Assembly (NCBI RefSeq): GCF_022829515.1 | Contig: NZ_JAKSYL010000108.1 | Span: 1 to 64,000, forward strand | Direction of reading: 5' to 3' | Source of the DNA: Methylobacterium sp. J-048 | Lineage (GTDB): Bacteria; Pseudomonadota; Alphaproteobacteria; Rhizobiales; Beijerinckiaceae | DNA: 64,000 bases | Part shown: positions 1 through 7,967 of the stretch, one piece after another | How positions within the stretch are numbered: position 1 is the first letter of the stretch | Layout: each line of letters opens with the position of its first letter | Notes under the pieces: model-generated | What the model was told of the DNA's origin: nothing | What the model saw: the letters and a program-made list of their open reading frames with translations, nothing else | Databases searched by the model: none | Translations under genes and position numbers: made by a program

Positions 1-1332
1 GATCGCTTCCAAGACTGGATCCGCTCGAACCCCGAGAAGGTCGAGCACATCATGGATGGCATCTCGAAGGCCCTCGTCTGGGTCGCCGAGAAGATCGGCG
101 CATTGGTCGAGAGCATCACCGGGAGCAACGGGGACGAGTTCATCAAGAAGTGGGACGCCTTCAGCGAGCGCGTGGAGCGGTTCGCCACTGCGGTGGAGCG
201 CATCGCCAAGGCGTCCGTTCAGGTGTCGAACCTGCTGGACAAGTTCAGCGGCAAAGAGGTGTCTGGCGTCGGCTCAGCCTCGACGTGGCTGCTCGAAAAG
301 ATGGGATTGCTGCCCCCCGGTAGTTCGAGCGGTCCGGGGACGGTTCGCAACGGCGTGTCGTTCGACGAGCAGCGCGAACGGGCGCCCGCTGATCGGCCGG
401 GCCTGTTCAAGCGGGCGGCGCGGGCTGTGAAGCGCGCCCTCAATGGCGGCTCAGCGGAGGCTCACGGTGGTGACGGCGGTTTGCCGGCCGAGGATGACGG
501 GACCATCACCACACACGGCCACCGCTGGAAGCCCGGCGCCAACTCTGCGGGTGGCAAGGAGCGGGTCGCGTCCTGGCTGAAGTTCGCTCAGGCGCCTGTC
601 GCTGAGGGTGGCATGGGTGCGGATCTGGAAACCGCCAGGTCCCTTGTTGCGACCATGCAGGGCGAGTCGACCGCGAACCTCGACCCGACGATCAAGGGCG
701 ACCCGGATGCGAGCGGTCGCCCAACGAGCTTCGGCACCGCGCAGTGGCACGCAGAACGGTTCACGCAGCTCAAGGCGTTCGCCGACAAGATGGGGGTCGA
801 CTGGACTGACGTGGGTGCTCAGCAGCAGTTCCTCCGTCATGAGTTCTTGCGTGGAAGTTACCGGAAGGTCTGGGATCGGATGCAGGCGGCCCCGACAGGC
901 GAGGGGAAGTTGCGGGCTATGATTGAGGGCTACGAACGCCCTAAGTATCCAGGCAAGGCATATGACTTCCGCCTACCGAACCTGCACGCCCTGCGGCGTT
1001 CCGGGGCGGGCGTTGCACCCGCCGAGGCCGCCAATTCCAAGATCGTCGTGCCGCCGACCGCCGCAGGTGTGCGCGCTGCGCCCAACATGACACCGGGCGG
1101 CTTCGATCCGAACAACATCGACCCCGCCAACCTGATGAAGTTCGACCCGGCGACCTCACCCGCGGTGGTGAACAACAGCACGTCGAGCAGCAGGGCGGTG
1201 CATCAGACCTTCCACAACACCACGACGGTCAACGGTGCAGACAACCCCCGGCAGGCCGCCCGGATCATGGAGAGCGCATTCGGCAACATGCACAGCCTAG
1301 CGCTGCAGAACGCGCAGTCGGCGACGGTGTGA
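1..1332 (+). CDS. Phage tail tape-measure / tail lysozyme protein, C-terminal part (5' end cut off)
   Basis: The frame is open from the first base, so the gene starts left of the window and about 444 codons are visible. The middle part (visible residues about 175-320) resembles a phage tail lysozyme domain: a likely catalytic Glu in MQGEST (visible residue 222) is followed by GTAQWHAERF, a stretch typical of that family. The C-terminus is rich in Asn, Ser and Thr (NNSTSSS, HNTTTVNGADNP), as tape-measure tails often are. The inferred role is to measure tail length and to digest peptidoglycan locally during DNA entry. It is the clearest phage gene here and marks the left end of the window as prophage or a prophage remnant. 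Family assignment rests on motif recognition only. Confidence 0.75.
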   Translation, partial: DRFQDWIRSNPEKVEHIMDGISKALVWVAEKIGALVESITGSNGDEFIKKWDAFSERVERFATAVERIAKASVQVSNLLDKFSGKEVSGVGSASTWLLEKMGLLPPGSSSGPGTVRNGVSFDEQRERAPADRPGLFKRAARAVKRALNGGSAEAHGGDGGLPAEDDGTITTHGHRWKPGANSAGGKERVASWLKFAQAPVAEGGMGADLETARSLVATMQGESTANLDPTIKGDPDASGRPTSFGTAQWHAERFTQLKAFADKMGVDWTDVGAQQQFLRHEFLRGSYRKVWDRMQAAPTGEGKLRAMIEGYERPKYPGKAYDFRLPNLHALRRSGAGVAPAEAANSKIVVPPTAAGVRAAPNMTPGGFDPNNIDPANLMKFDPATSPAVVNNSTSSSRAVHQTFHNTTTVNGADNPRQAARIMESAFGNMHSLALQNAQSATV

Positions 1333-1428
1333 GTCTATGCAGTTTCGACCGAGAGTGGGCAGGAAAAAGAAAGTTAAGGAGGGCACTTTTGCGCATATCA
1401 TCTATCGCGAGTCAGACGCCCTGCAGTG

Positions 1429-2967
1429 CTAAAATGGCTTATGAACAGTTAGATGGCTCGTACCGTGTAGTCGACCGTAAAACTCAAATGCATATCTATC
1501 CGTCATTCCAGCAATGAAGTCACATATTGCTCTAAGTCGAACCAGCTCTGAGGATCCTTTACAAAGAGCTTTGAAATCATCAGGAAGAAGTCTTGTTCCG
1601 TCATGTTCTTTGTCGGCTAACGCGTTGAAGATAGATTTTACAATTTCCTTGCCTCGATATTCGACGACTTGAAGTCCTGAGGACCGTATAATCGTCTCGA
1701 ATGTAATATTTTTTAATACTTCGACTTGGAGGAACGTGTTAACATCAAGCCGGGCTTGGTGTAGTTGTGGTATGCTTTTATGCTGAACTATCTCAATGCC
1801 GCTGATAAACGAGCCAACAAGACTCGACGTAAAGTCAGTCCGAGCATAGCCATCGCTGGCCAGCTTTCTTGAGATTTGTTGTACCTTTGCGGCCGTCAAC
1901 ATTTTCTTCGCTTGACGCTTTAAGCTGCGGTCCCGTAAGAGCGCTTCGTCGTCGTCATCAATAGCAAAAAGAAGCGTATCAAATACAAAAACTAAAACAG
2001 ACTTTACATATTCCGCATCAATCACGTAATCATAATCTGGATACTGCTTTTCAAGCCTTGAATTGATGGTTTCCGCCACATGCTGGTATATTTCTTCATT
2101 AAGCACAAATAGGTCCAATGGTTTTAAGAACCCCGCTTTGAAGTTATCTTCAAGATCGTATGTTGAATACGCAATATCGTCAGCAATATCCATGATTGAG
2201 CATTCTATTGTCTTAAATTTTTCACCTTCACCTAGGCCTGGGGCGACTTTTTCTTTTATTGCGCGCACAAGTTCTGTTTCCTCGCCGTAATACCCCTTCA
2301 TGACTCCCTTTTTGCTTCTATCAGAATATCGCTCTGGAATTTGGGAGTCGTACTTGAGAACGGCGGCAAGGCTTCGATAAGTTAAATTTAGGCCGGCCCG
2401 TAAATCCTCCCTTCCGTCGAACGGCCGGACCTCATTATCTGTCAACCGGACAATAGATTTTTTCTCTAATCGAGATACGATGCGTAGAGTCTGCGCATTA
2501 CCTTCAAATCCACCGTGTTCTCTCATGCATTCGTCGAGAGCTTCTTCGCCGTTGTGGCCAAATGGTGGGTGACCCAAGTCGTGAGCAAGACCTGCAAACT
2601 CGACGATATCCGACTCAATCTGATTTGCGCCGGAAAATGCCGGGTGAGTAGCATTTAGCATAATTGCCACAGATTTAGCGATTTGGGCAACTTCCAGCGA
2701 ATGGGTCAATCTATTGCGATAGAAATCTGACTCGTGACCGGGAAAAACCTGGGTCTTGCCTTGAAGGCGTCGAAAGGCAGGTGAGTGAATGAGCCGGGCA
2801 TAGTCACGCCGCCATTCGGATCGATATTTTTCGTTGCGTACATCTTCATCAACTGTACGCTCAACGTCGCCCGGCCCATACATGCGCGTCACTTGCGTTC
2901 TGTTATTATTTATCTTTGGTTTTGCTGGCCGTGTGGCTGCCAGAACTTGACGGGTAGTGTTTTGCAT
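1429..2967 (-). CDS. dgt: dGTP triphosphohydrolase (dGTPase-like HD protein), AT-rich
   Basis: The protein has 512 residues, close to the usual length of Dgt enzymes, which hydrolyse dGTP to deoxyguanosine and triphosphate. The HD-superfamily metal site is visible: His89 in RLTHSLEV, His129-Asp130 in GLAHDLGHPPFGHNGE, and a later Asp in ADDIAYSTYDLED. The codon use and base composition are far more AT-rich than every neighbour, which indicates recent transfer. No strong ribosome-binding site precedes the ATG at 2967; a small ORF with an excellent one overlaps the start and may couple translation. Stand-alone dGTPases are a known anti-phage defence type (dNTP depletion), so a defence cargo role in this prophage end is plausible but inferred. 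A housekeeping Dgt role is the alternative. Confidence 0.88.
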   Translation of the reverse strand: MQNTTRQVLAATRPAKPKINNNRTQVTRMYGPGDVERTVDEDVRNEKYRSEWRRDYARLIHSPAFRRLQGKTQVFPGHESDFYRNRLTHSLEVAQIAKSVAIMLNATHPAFSGANQIESDIVEFAGLAHDLGHPPFGHNGEEALDECMREHGGFEGNAQTLRIVSRLEKKSIVRLTDNEVRPFDGREDLRAGLNLTYRSLAAVLKYDSQIPERYSDRSKKGVMKGYYGEETELVRAIKEKVAPGLGEGEKFKTIECSIMDIADDIAYSTYDLEDNFKAGFLKPLDLFVLNEEIYQHVAETINSRLEKQYPDYDYVIDAEYVKSVLVFVFDTLLFAIDDDDEALLRDRSLKRQAKKMLTAAKVQQISRKLASDGYARTDFTSSLVGSFISGIEIVQHKSIPQLHQARLDVNTFLQVEVLKNITFETIIRSSGLQVVEYRGKEIVKSIFNALADKEHDGTRLLPDDFKALCKGSSELVRLRAICDFIAGMTDRYAFEFYGRLHGTSHLTVHKPF

Positions 2968-3073
2968 CGCCAGTTACTGATGCTCGGAGACCGCTAAGCT
3001 CACGAAACACCGTTTGCTTCACCGCTCTGGCCTGGCTACCAAACGGCGGCTTATTCGAAAGCGCTTTGGTCAT
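2906..3073 (-). CDS. Small 55-residue ORF overlapping the 5' end of the dGTPase gene
   Basis: An ATG at 3073 is preceded at five bases' distance by AGGAGGG (complement of 3079-3085), the best ribosome-binding site in this region. The 55-codon frame starts MTKALSNKPPFG, is basic and Ser/Lys-rich at its end, and overlaps the first 62 bases of the dGTPase gene in another frame. I recognise no family. It may be a real small protein or a leader whose translation opens the dGTPase start, which lacks a good site of its own. The AT-rich composition matches the dGTPase gene. Conservation is unknown, so confidence is limited. Confidence 0.35.
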   Translation of the reverse strand: MTKALSNKPPFGSQARAVKQTVFRELSGLRASVTGDAKHYPSSSGSHTASKTKDK

Positions 3074-3236
3074 CACAACCCTCCTGGTGGCAATCGTCTA
3101 ACGTAGGCTTCGGTACCGCCGCTGGACAGACTCTTTATCAGCCAGCGACACCTTTTTCCCGCATCGTAGTTTCGGTGCGGTCGTTGCGAACGCGCGCGCA
3201 GGCTCGCCTTCCTTTGCTCCCTGCCTTCCGGCGCAC

Positions 3237-3440
3237 TCATAATGGCCTCGCCTTCAGCGCCTCTTCCACGAGGCGGCGGATGGCCTCCGTCCGCGAAGGA
3301 AGATCGGGCTGGTTGCGCCGCCAATCATCGACGGCATCCATCTGAGCGACCGTGAACCTCATAGGGAAAGGGTCGGCAAAGACGGTCCCACGGGGCCGGC
3401 CTTTGACTTTCTGTTCTACGGGCGTTGACATCGTCAGCAT
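3237..3440 (-). CDS. Ribbon-helix-helix (CopG-like) small DNA-binding protein
   Basis: The frame encodes 67 residues from the ATG at 3440; a second ATG ending at 3431 would give 64. The sequence MRFTVAQMDAVDDWRR followed by RTEAIRRLVEEAL has the strand-helix-helix pattern of Arc/CopG/MetJ-fold proteins. Such proteins usually act as dimeric repressors or antitoxins. It is divergent from the run of small genes starting at 3528, and the -35 box of their promoter lies inside its first codons, so self-repression and control of the rightward genes is a natural inference. No toxin partner is adjacent on the same strand. Confidence 0.65.
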   Translation of the reverse strand: MLTMSTPVEQKVKGRPRGTVFADPFPMRFTVAQMDAVDDWRRNQPDLPSRTEAIRRLVEEALKARPL

Positions 3441-3454
3441 TCTACTCGTATAAC
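3425..3454 (+). promoter_or_regulatory. Strong sigma70-type promoter for the rightward small-gene run
   Basis: TTGACA at 3425-3430 is followed after 18 bases by TATAAC at 3449-3454. The expected transcript start is near 3461, which would leave a 5' leader of about 65 bases before the ATG at 3528. This is a much closer consensus match than is usual in this GC-rich DNA and overlaps the first codons of the divergent ribbon-helix-helix gene. Confidence 0.6.
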
Positions 3455-3527
3455 AGAAATGCGGACCGAACGGAAGGGCTCAATCTTCCATCCGGTCCTA
3501 ACCACGAACTGGCAGGACCACACAGCC

Positions 3528-4031
3528 ATGGCTATCCAGCACCCTACACCGCCATTCGGCGGCGGTGAACGCCCGCGCTTGCCTTCAGCACAGGTAGGAC
3601 CGGTTACACAGGCCCTCAGGGCTTGCCGTCCCGTCGATCCGGCCGACCTCGCCATCGCCGACATCCAGATCGGCCTGGCGAGCTTCTTCGCCGATGCCGA
3701 CCGCCAGCGCGTCCGCGAGTTGCGCCGCCGGATCGCTGATCGGATCGAGGCGGACCTCGACTTATTAGATGCGCTCGACGGCGACGCTGACCGCGAGGCG
3801 GACTACGCCTCCTGCGAGCATCATCCGTCAGGCGGTCTGTGCACCTTGGGCCGCTCCACCGACGACGAAGAATCGCTGTGTGGGATCGGCACGCACCCCG
3901 GTGGCAGCCTGAACCTCTGGCCTTCCCACGATGATCGGGAGGCCGGTGACGACAACGGCATCGCTGATTGGCAGGGCGAGTCCGAGCAGCGGGCCCGGCA
4001 TCTGACACTCGTCGCGGGAGGCTGCTTATGA
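3528..4031 (+). CDS. Hypothetical protein, first of a coupled run of small genes
   Basis: The frame gives 167 residues from the ATG at 3528 (AGGA about ten bases upstream). An in-frame ATG at 3459 would add 23 residues, but it lies at or before the expected transcript start of the promoter at 3425-3454, so I prefer 3528. The centre (ADADRQRVRELRRRIADRIEADLDLLDALDGDAD) is highly charged and probably helical; the rest is low in hydrophobic residues, with no signal peptide or membrane segment. No family recognised. Its stop overlaps the next start as ATGA, so the two genes are likely translationally coupled. Confidence 0.5.
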   Translation: MAIQHPTPPFGGGERPRLPSAQVGPVTQALRACRPVDPADLAIADIQIGLASFFADADRQRVRELRRRIADRIEADLDLLDALDGDADREADYASCEHHPSGGLCTLGRSTDDEESLCGIGTHPGGSLNLWPSHDDREAGDDNGIADWQGESEQRARHLTLVAGGCL

Positions 4032-4246
4032 GCGCCGCCCGAGTCGACTGGGGCAACATCCTCAAGATGGAGGATGACCTGCGCAACCTGCAGCGTCTCG
4101 CCAATGTTCTGACGACGCTCGGCACCCACGACGATATCGTCGACCGCGAGTGCATCTACGTCATCGGGTGCTTCCTGCATCAGATGGGAGTCCGGCTGGA
4201 GCAGCGCTTCGACGACATCCGCCCCGTGATGCTGGAGGCGCGCTGA
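4028..4246 (+). CDS. Hypothetical 72-residue protein
   Basis: The start ATG at 4028 overlaps the stop of the preceding gene (ATGA), and its own stop overlaps the next start (TGATG). The sequence (WGNILKMEDDLRNLQRLANVLTT, then a hydrophobic VIGCFLHQMG stretch and EQRFDDIRPVMLEAR) suggests a compact helical cytosolic protein. No family is recognised. The chain of overlaps argues that it is a real member of a coupled operon with 3528-4031 and 4246-4728. Confidence 0.6.
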   Translation: MSAARVDWGNILKMEDDLRNLQRLANVLTTLGTHDDIVDRECIYVIGCFLHQMGVRLEQRFDDIRPVMLEAR

Positions 4247-4728
4247 TGGCCTCCACCCGCCGCGCCGCGCTCGGCGCCTTATTAGCTCTTCCGGCGGCCT
4301 CGCTGCCGGCTCTCGCGGCCACACACGGCGAGCTTCCGGAGCGAGAGGCGCAGTTCCTCGCCCTCGCGCCCCGGATCCTACCGCTGGTCGAGGCTCTCAA
4401 GTCCACCTGGCAGGAGGCGCATCGTCTCTACACAGCTGCTGAAGACGAGGCTGGCACGTTCCCCGGCTACGACGACGAAAAAATGCGCCGAGCATGGGTG
4501 CACCGAGCGAAAGCGGCTCGCGACGCAAACGGCTACAGCGATGCATGGGGCGTCTTCAATGCCACCGATGTCGCTCTGACGCAGGTGGTGAACGGCTTCG
4601 ACGAAGTCGAGATGACCACGCTACCGGCCATCCTGCTCAAGGCGATGTTGGTCGACCTTGGGGATTGGTGGAAGGACAGCGTCGTCGCCGACCTCCAGCG
4701 GTACGCGGAGGCTCAGCTATGCGCCTGA
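4246..4728 (+). CDS. Hypothetical exported protein with Tat/Sec-like N-terminus
   Basis: The gene encodes 160 residues. The N-terminus MASTRRAALGALLALPAAS has a twin-arginine pair followed by a hydrophobic core and an Ala-rich cleavage region (ALAAT), which fits a Tat or Sec signal. The mature part is helical and acidic (YTAAEDEAGTFPGYDDEKMRRAW) and shows no catalytic motif I know. The start overlaps the stop of the upstream gene, and the end overlaps the next start by 10 bases. Similar small genes occur in Methylobacterium accessory DNA, but no function is claimed. Confidence 0.6.
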   Translation: MASTRRAALGALLALPAASLPALAATHGELPEREAQFLALAPRILPLVEALKSTWQEAHRLYTAAEDEAGTFPGYDDEKMRRAWVHRAKAARDANGYSDAWGVFNATDVALTQVVNGFDEVEMTTLPAILLKAMLVDLGDWWKDSVVADLQRYAEAQLCA

Positions 4729-4937
4729 TGTTCTCCCTGGGTGCTCTGGGTGCTCTGGCCGGCCACGTCGTCGGCTTCACCGGGCTCGGCCGCCGCGTGT
4801 TCCTAGCCTGGCTCGCACATCGCGATCTGCAGCGGGCCAAGGCGCTGCTGCGGCGTTCTGACCGACGCTACGCAGCCTCGGGGCTGTTCCGAGTGCCGGT
4901 CACGGCCAGCGGCGTACCCCGTGTGGATCGCCTCTGA
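4719..4937 (+). CDS. Hypothetical small membrane-associated protein
   Basis: The ATG at 4719 lies inside the end of the preceding gene (10-base overlap). The 72-residue product starts with a hydrophobic segment (MFSLGALGALAGHVVGFTGLG) that could be one membrane helix or an uncleaved signal, followed by a very basic tail (HRDLQRAKALLRRSDRRY). It is the last gene of the small-gene run; about 175 bases without a gene separate it from the tRNA. Function unknown. Confidence 0.5.
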   Translation: MRLMFSLGALGALAGHVVGFTGLGRRVFLAWLAHRDLQRAKALLRRSDRRYAASGLFRVPVTASGVPRVDRL

Positions 4938-5112
4938 GGGACTCGCCCTTAAGTTCAAACATCTCATGGGCTTAGGGCTCAAATCGTGGCCCAAGAGACT
5001 CACCTCATCCGCGCGTCTGTGCGGGCGATAGAGTCCACCACTGCCTAGGTGCGTATATGGGACATTCGTTGGACATGCCCGGCGCCGATACAAGCTAAGT
5101 ACTTGAAATTAC

Positions 5113-5188
5113 TGGCGCGCCCTACGGGAATCGAACCCGTGTTTTCGCCGTGAAAGGGCGACGTCCTGGACCGCTAGACGAAGGGCGC
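5113..5188 (-). tRNA. tRNA-Glu (anticodon TTC), CCA encoded
   Basis: Read on the minus strand, the 76 bases fold like E. coli tRNA-Glu. GCGCCCT pairs with AGGGCGC as a 7-bp acceptor stem, the anticodon loop is CTTTCAC with anticodon TTC, the T arm contains GGTTCGAATCC, and discriminator G is followed by encoded CCA. The 3' end faces the phage-like genes at 1-4937, the usual geometry for an integration site inside a tRNA gene. Confidence 0.96.
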
Positions 5189-5205
5189 TTTGGTTAGGCC
5201 GGGGT

Positions 5206-5234
5206 TCTATAGTCGGCGGCGGCGCGTCCGGCAA
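5206..5234 (-). promoter_or_regulatory. Promoter of the tRNA-Glu gene
   Basis: On the minus strand TTGCCG (5234-5229) is followed after 17 bases by TATAGA (5211-5206), with the tRNA 5' end 18 bases beyond the -10 box. Both boxes and the spacing fit a sigma70-type promoter. Confidence 0.6.
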
Positions 5235-5294
5235 CTGTCGATCCGCACGTCGGCGCGGGTTTGACCCGGGGACGGGTTGAAGCGATGGAGGGGG

Positions 5295-5822
5295 ATGCTA
5301 CAAACTCCGCCTCGCATGACCCTCGTCCTCGGCGGGGCGCGTTCCGGCAAGAGCGCCTACGCGGAGGGGCTGATCGAAGCCTGTCCCGGCCCGTGGCTCT
5401 ATCTCGCCACCGCGCAGGCCTTCGACGACGAGATGGTCGCGCGCATCGCCCAGCACCGCGCCCGGCGCACCGGGGCGTGGCTTACCCGCGACGTGCCGCT
5501 TGCCCTGCCCGAGGCGGTGGCGGCGGCGGAGGGCCCCGTCCTGGTCGATTGCCTCACCCTTTGGCTCACCAACCTGATCCTGGCGGAGGCCGAGTTGGAG
5601 GACGCGGTGGCGCGGCTTCTCGCCGCCTGCGCGCGGGCGGCGGGGCCGCTGGTGCTGGTCGGCAACGAGGTCGGGCTCGGGATCGTGCCCGACAACGCGC
5701 TCGCCCGCCGCTTCCGCGACGAGGCCGGGCGCCTGCACCAGCGGCTCGCCGCCGGGGCCGACCGGGTCGTGCTCACCGTCGCCGGCCTGCCGCTCATCGT
5801 CAAACCAGGAGTGCCCGCATGA
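5295..5822 (+). CDS. cobU: Adenosylcobinamide kinase / guanylyltransferase
   Basis: The gene (cobP in the Pseudomonas scheme) encodes the bifunctional enzyme that phosphorylates adenosylcobinamide and adds GMP, making AdoCbi-GDP late in cobalamin synthesis. The P-loop GGARSGKS stands right at the N-terminus, [10 protein letters not shown] is typical of the family, and [10 protein letters not shown] ends the nucleotide fold. The start is uncertain: ATG 5295 has GGAGG only three bases upstream, while ATG 5316 would begin at MTLVLGG, the usual start of family members. The length of about 170-175 residues is normal. It overlaps cobO by 4 bases. No cobalamin riboswitch is visible in the 100 bases upstream. 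Confidence 0.93.
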   Translation: MLQTPPRMTLVLGGARSGKSAYAEGLIEACPGPWLYLATAQAFDDEMVARIAQHRARRTGAWLTRDVPLALPEAVAAAEGPVLVDCLTLWLTNLILAEAELEDAVARLLAACARAAGPLVLVGNEVGLGIVPDNALARRFRDEAGRLHQRLAAGADRVVLTVAGLPLIVKPGVPA

Positions 5823-6421
5823 GCGACGACGCGACCCGCCACCGCGAGAAGATGGAGAAGCGCAAGGCCGTGCAGGACGCCGAGGTGGCGGAGAAGACCC
5901 TCGAGAAGGGCCTGCTCCTGGTCCATACCGGTCCCGGCAAGGGCAAGAGCACGGCGGCGCTCGGGCTGATGCTGCGCGCGCTCGGCCGCGGCTGGCGGGT
6001 GGGCATGGTGCAGTTCATCAAGGGCGGCTGGGATACCGGCGAGCGCCACGCGGTCGGAGTGTTCGGCGACAGGGTCGCCTGGCACACCCTGGGGGAGGGG
6101 TTCACCTGGGAAACCCAGGACAAGGCCCGGGACATCGCCGCCTGCCGCCACGCCTGGGCCGTGGCCGAGGGCCTGATGGCCGACCCCACGATCCGCCTGC
6201 TCGTCCTCGACGAGCTCAACATCGCGCTCCGCTACGATTATCTCGACCTCGACGCTGTGGTCGCCGCCCTGCAAGGCCGCCGGCCGGACCTGCACGTGGT
6301 CGTCACCGGCCGCAACGCCAAGCCGGCCCTGATCGAGGCCGCCGACCTCGTCACCGAGATGGGCAGCGTGAAGCACCACTTTTCCGCCGGCGTGAAGGCC
6401 CAGGAGGGGATCGAGTTCTGA
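5819..6421 (+). CDS. cobO: Corrinoid adenosyltransferase (CobA/CobO type)
   Basis: The 200-residue protein transfers the 5'-deoxyadenosyl group of ATP to Co(I) of the corrin ring, giving the adenosylated intermediate in cobalamin synthesis and salvage. The P-loop [15 protein letters not shown], the [10 protein letters not shown] region and the Walker-B-like [13 protein letters not shown] are all present. The ATG overlaps the cobU stop (ATGA), so the genes are co-translated; cobQ follows after 23 bases. Length is normal for the CobO family and no key motif is missing. Confidence 0.95.
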   Translation: MSDDATRHREKMEKRKAVQDAEVAEKTLEKGLLLVHTGPGKGKSTAALGLMLRALGRGWRVGMVQFIKGGWDTGERHAVGVFGDRVAWHTLGEGFTWETQDKARDIAACRHAWAVAEGLMADPTIRLLVLDELNIALRYDYLDLDAVVAALQGRRPDLHVVVTGRNAKPALIEAADLVTEMGSVKHHFSAGVKAQEGIEF

Positions 6422-6444
6422 AGCCCGCGCGCAAGAAGGCCCTG

Positions 6445-7887
6445 ATGATCCAGGGCACCGGCTCCGATGTCGGCAAGTCGCTGCTCGTGGCGGGGCTGGC
6501 GCGCGCCTTCACCGACCGCGGCTTGGCGGTGCGGCCGTTCAAGCCGCAGAACATGTCGAACAACGCCGCCGTCACACCGGATGGCGGCGAGATCGGCCGG
6601 GCTCAGGCGCTCCAGGCCCGGGCTGCCCGGGTGCCGCCCTCCGTGCACATGAACCCGGTGCTGCTGAAGCCTCAGAGCGAGGTCGGCTCCCAGGTGGTGG
6701 TGCAGGGGCGGATGGTCGCCACCGTGAAGGCCCGCGACTACCAGGCCTGGAAGCCCCGGCTGATGCCCGCCGTTCTGGAGAGCTTTTCGCGCTTGGCCGC
6801 GGAGGCCGACCTCGTGCTGGTCGAGGGCGCGGGCTCGGCCTCGGAGGTCAATCTTCGGGCCGGCGACATCGCCAATATGGGCTTTGCCCGGGCCACCGAC
6901 ACGCCGGTGGTGCTGGTCGGCGACATCGACCGGGGCGGGGTGATCGCGAGCCTGGTCGGCACCAAGGCCGTGATCGAGCCGGCCGACGCCGCGATGATCG
7001 CCGGCTTCATCGTCAACCGCTTCCGCGGCGACCCGAGCCTGTTCGCCGACGGCATGCGGCTGATCGCCGAGCGGACCGGCTGGGCGGCTTTGGGCCTGGT
7101 GCCGCATTTCCCCGAGGCCGCGCGCCTGCCGGCCGAGGACGTGCTCGGGCTCGCGGGCTCCGGGCCGCGCCCGGCCGGGACCGTCACGGTGGCGGTGCCG
7201 GTGCTGCCGCGCATCGCCAATTTCGACGATCTCGACCCGCTTCGGGCGGAGCCGGGCGTGTCGGTGGTGCTGGTGCGCCCCGGAACGCCGATCCCCGCGG
7301 AGGCCGCCCTGGTGCTGCTGCCGGGCTCCAAGACCACGATCGACGACCTGGATTTTGTCCGCGCCGAGGGCTGGGATGTCGACCTGCACGCCCATGTCCG
7401 GCGGGGCGGGCGGGTGCTCGGCCTGTGCGGCGGTTACCAGATGCTGGGGCGCAGCCTCGCCGATCCGCACGGGATCGAGGGGGCGCCCCGCACGGTGCCG
7501 GGCCTCGGGCTCCTCGACGTCGAGACCGTGATGACACCCGACAAGCGGCTGGCCGAAGCCACAGGCACGAGCCTGTCCGATGCGGTGCCGTTTTCGGGCT
7601 ACGAGATGCATATCGGCACGACCCAGGGCCCCGACGCGGCCCGGCCGCTGCTGCGGCTCTCCGACGGGCGCACCGACGGGGCGGTCTCGGCGGACGGGCT
7701 GGTGGCCGGGACCTACGTGCACGGCCTGTTCGCGCACGATGCCCAGCGCGCCGCCTGGCTCGCCCGCCTCGGCACGGTCTCGGAGGGATCCGGCTACGAG
7801 GCCGGGGTCGAGGCGGCCCTCGACGGCCTGGCGCGACACATCGCGGCCCATGTCGACTGCGACCGGCTCCTGGCGCTTGCCCGGTAG
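6445..7887 (+). CDS. cobQ: Cobyric acid synthase, glutamine-hydrolysing
   Basis: The 480-residue protein amidates four side chains of adenosylcobyrinic acid a,c-diamide. The N-terminal dethiobiotin-synthetase-like ATP domain begins [12 protein letters not shown], and the C-terminal class-I glutamine amidotransferase-like domain contains the nucleophile Cys in [11 protein letters not shown] and the later His in [15 protein letters not shown] about five bases upstream supports ATG 6445. A CTG at 6418 overlapping the cobO stop would add nine residues and is less likely. It is the last gene of the cobU-cobO-cobQ run. Confidence 0.95.
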   Translation: MIQGTGSDVGKSLLVAGLARAFTDRGLAVRPFKPQNMSNNAAVTPDGGEIGRAQALQARAARVPPSVHMNPVLLKPQSEVGSQVVVQGRMVATVKARDYQAWKPRLMPAVLESFSRLAAEADLVLVEGAGSASEVNLRAGDIANMGFARATDTPVVLVGDIDRGGVIASLVGTKAVIEPADAAMIAGFIVNRFRGDPSLFADGMRLIAERTGWAALGLVPHFPEAARLPAEDVLGLAGSGPRPAGTVTVAVPVLPRIANFDDLDPLRAEPGVSVVLVRPGTPIPAEAALVLLPGSKTTIDDLDFVRAEGWDVDLHAHVRRGGRVLGLCGGYQMLGRSLADPHGIEGAPRTVPGLGLLDVETVMTPDKRLAEATGTSLSDAVPFSGYEMHIGTTQGPDAARPLLRLSDGRTDGAVSADGLVAGTYVHGLFAHDAQRAAWLARLGTVSEGSGYEAGVEAALDGLARHIAAHVDCDRLLALAR

Positions 7888-7967
7888 GCGAGGGCCACGC
7901 CACGGATTACTCTGTGTAATTGCCGGCCCTCGCCACGAGGGGCCGCACGGGTCCAGAGGAACGCCAG

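Noticed and set aside
1329..1517. 62-codon rightward ORF after the tail gene
   Set aside because: It starts at a GTG overlapping the tail-gene stop, runs into the 3' end of the dGTPase gene on the other strand and shows no family pattern.
3073..3324. 83-codon leftward ORF upstream of the dGTPase gene
   Set aside because: It overlaps the ribbon-helix-helix gene in another frame and is low-complexity, rich in Arg, Gly and Ser; it looks like chance coding.
5189..5294. Cobalamin riboswitch upstream of cobU
   Set aside because: The gap is about 100 bases, contains the tRNA promoter, and lacks the B12-box sequence; a riboswitch would need about 200 bases.
6418..6444. CTG start for cobQ overlapping the cobO stop
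   Set aside because: CTG starts are rare, and ATG 6445 has a good AGAAGG site and gives a normal N-terminus.
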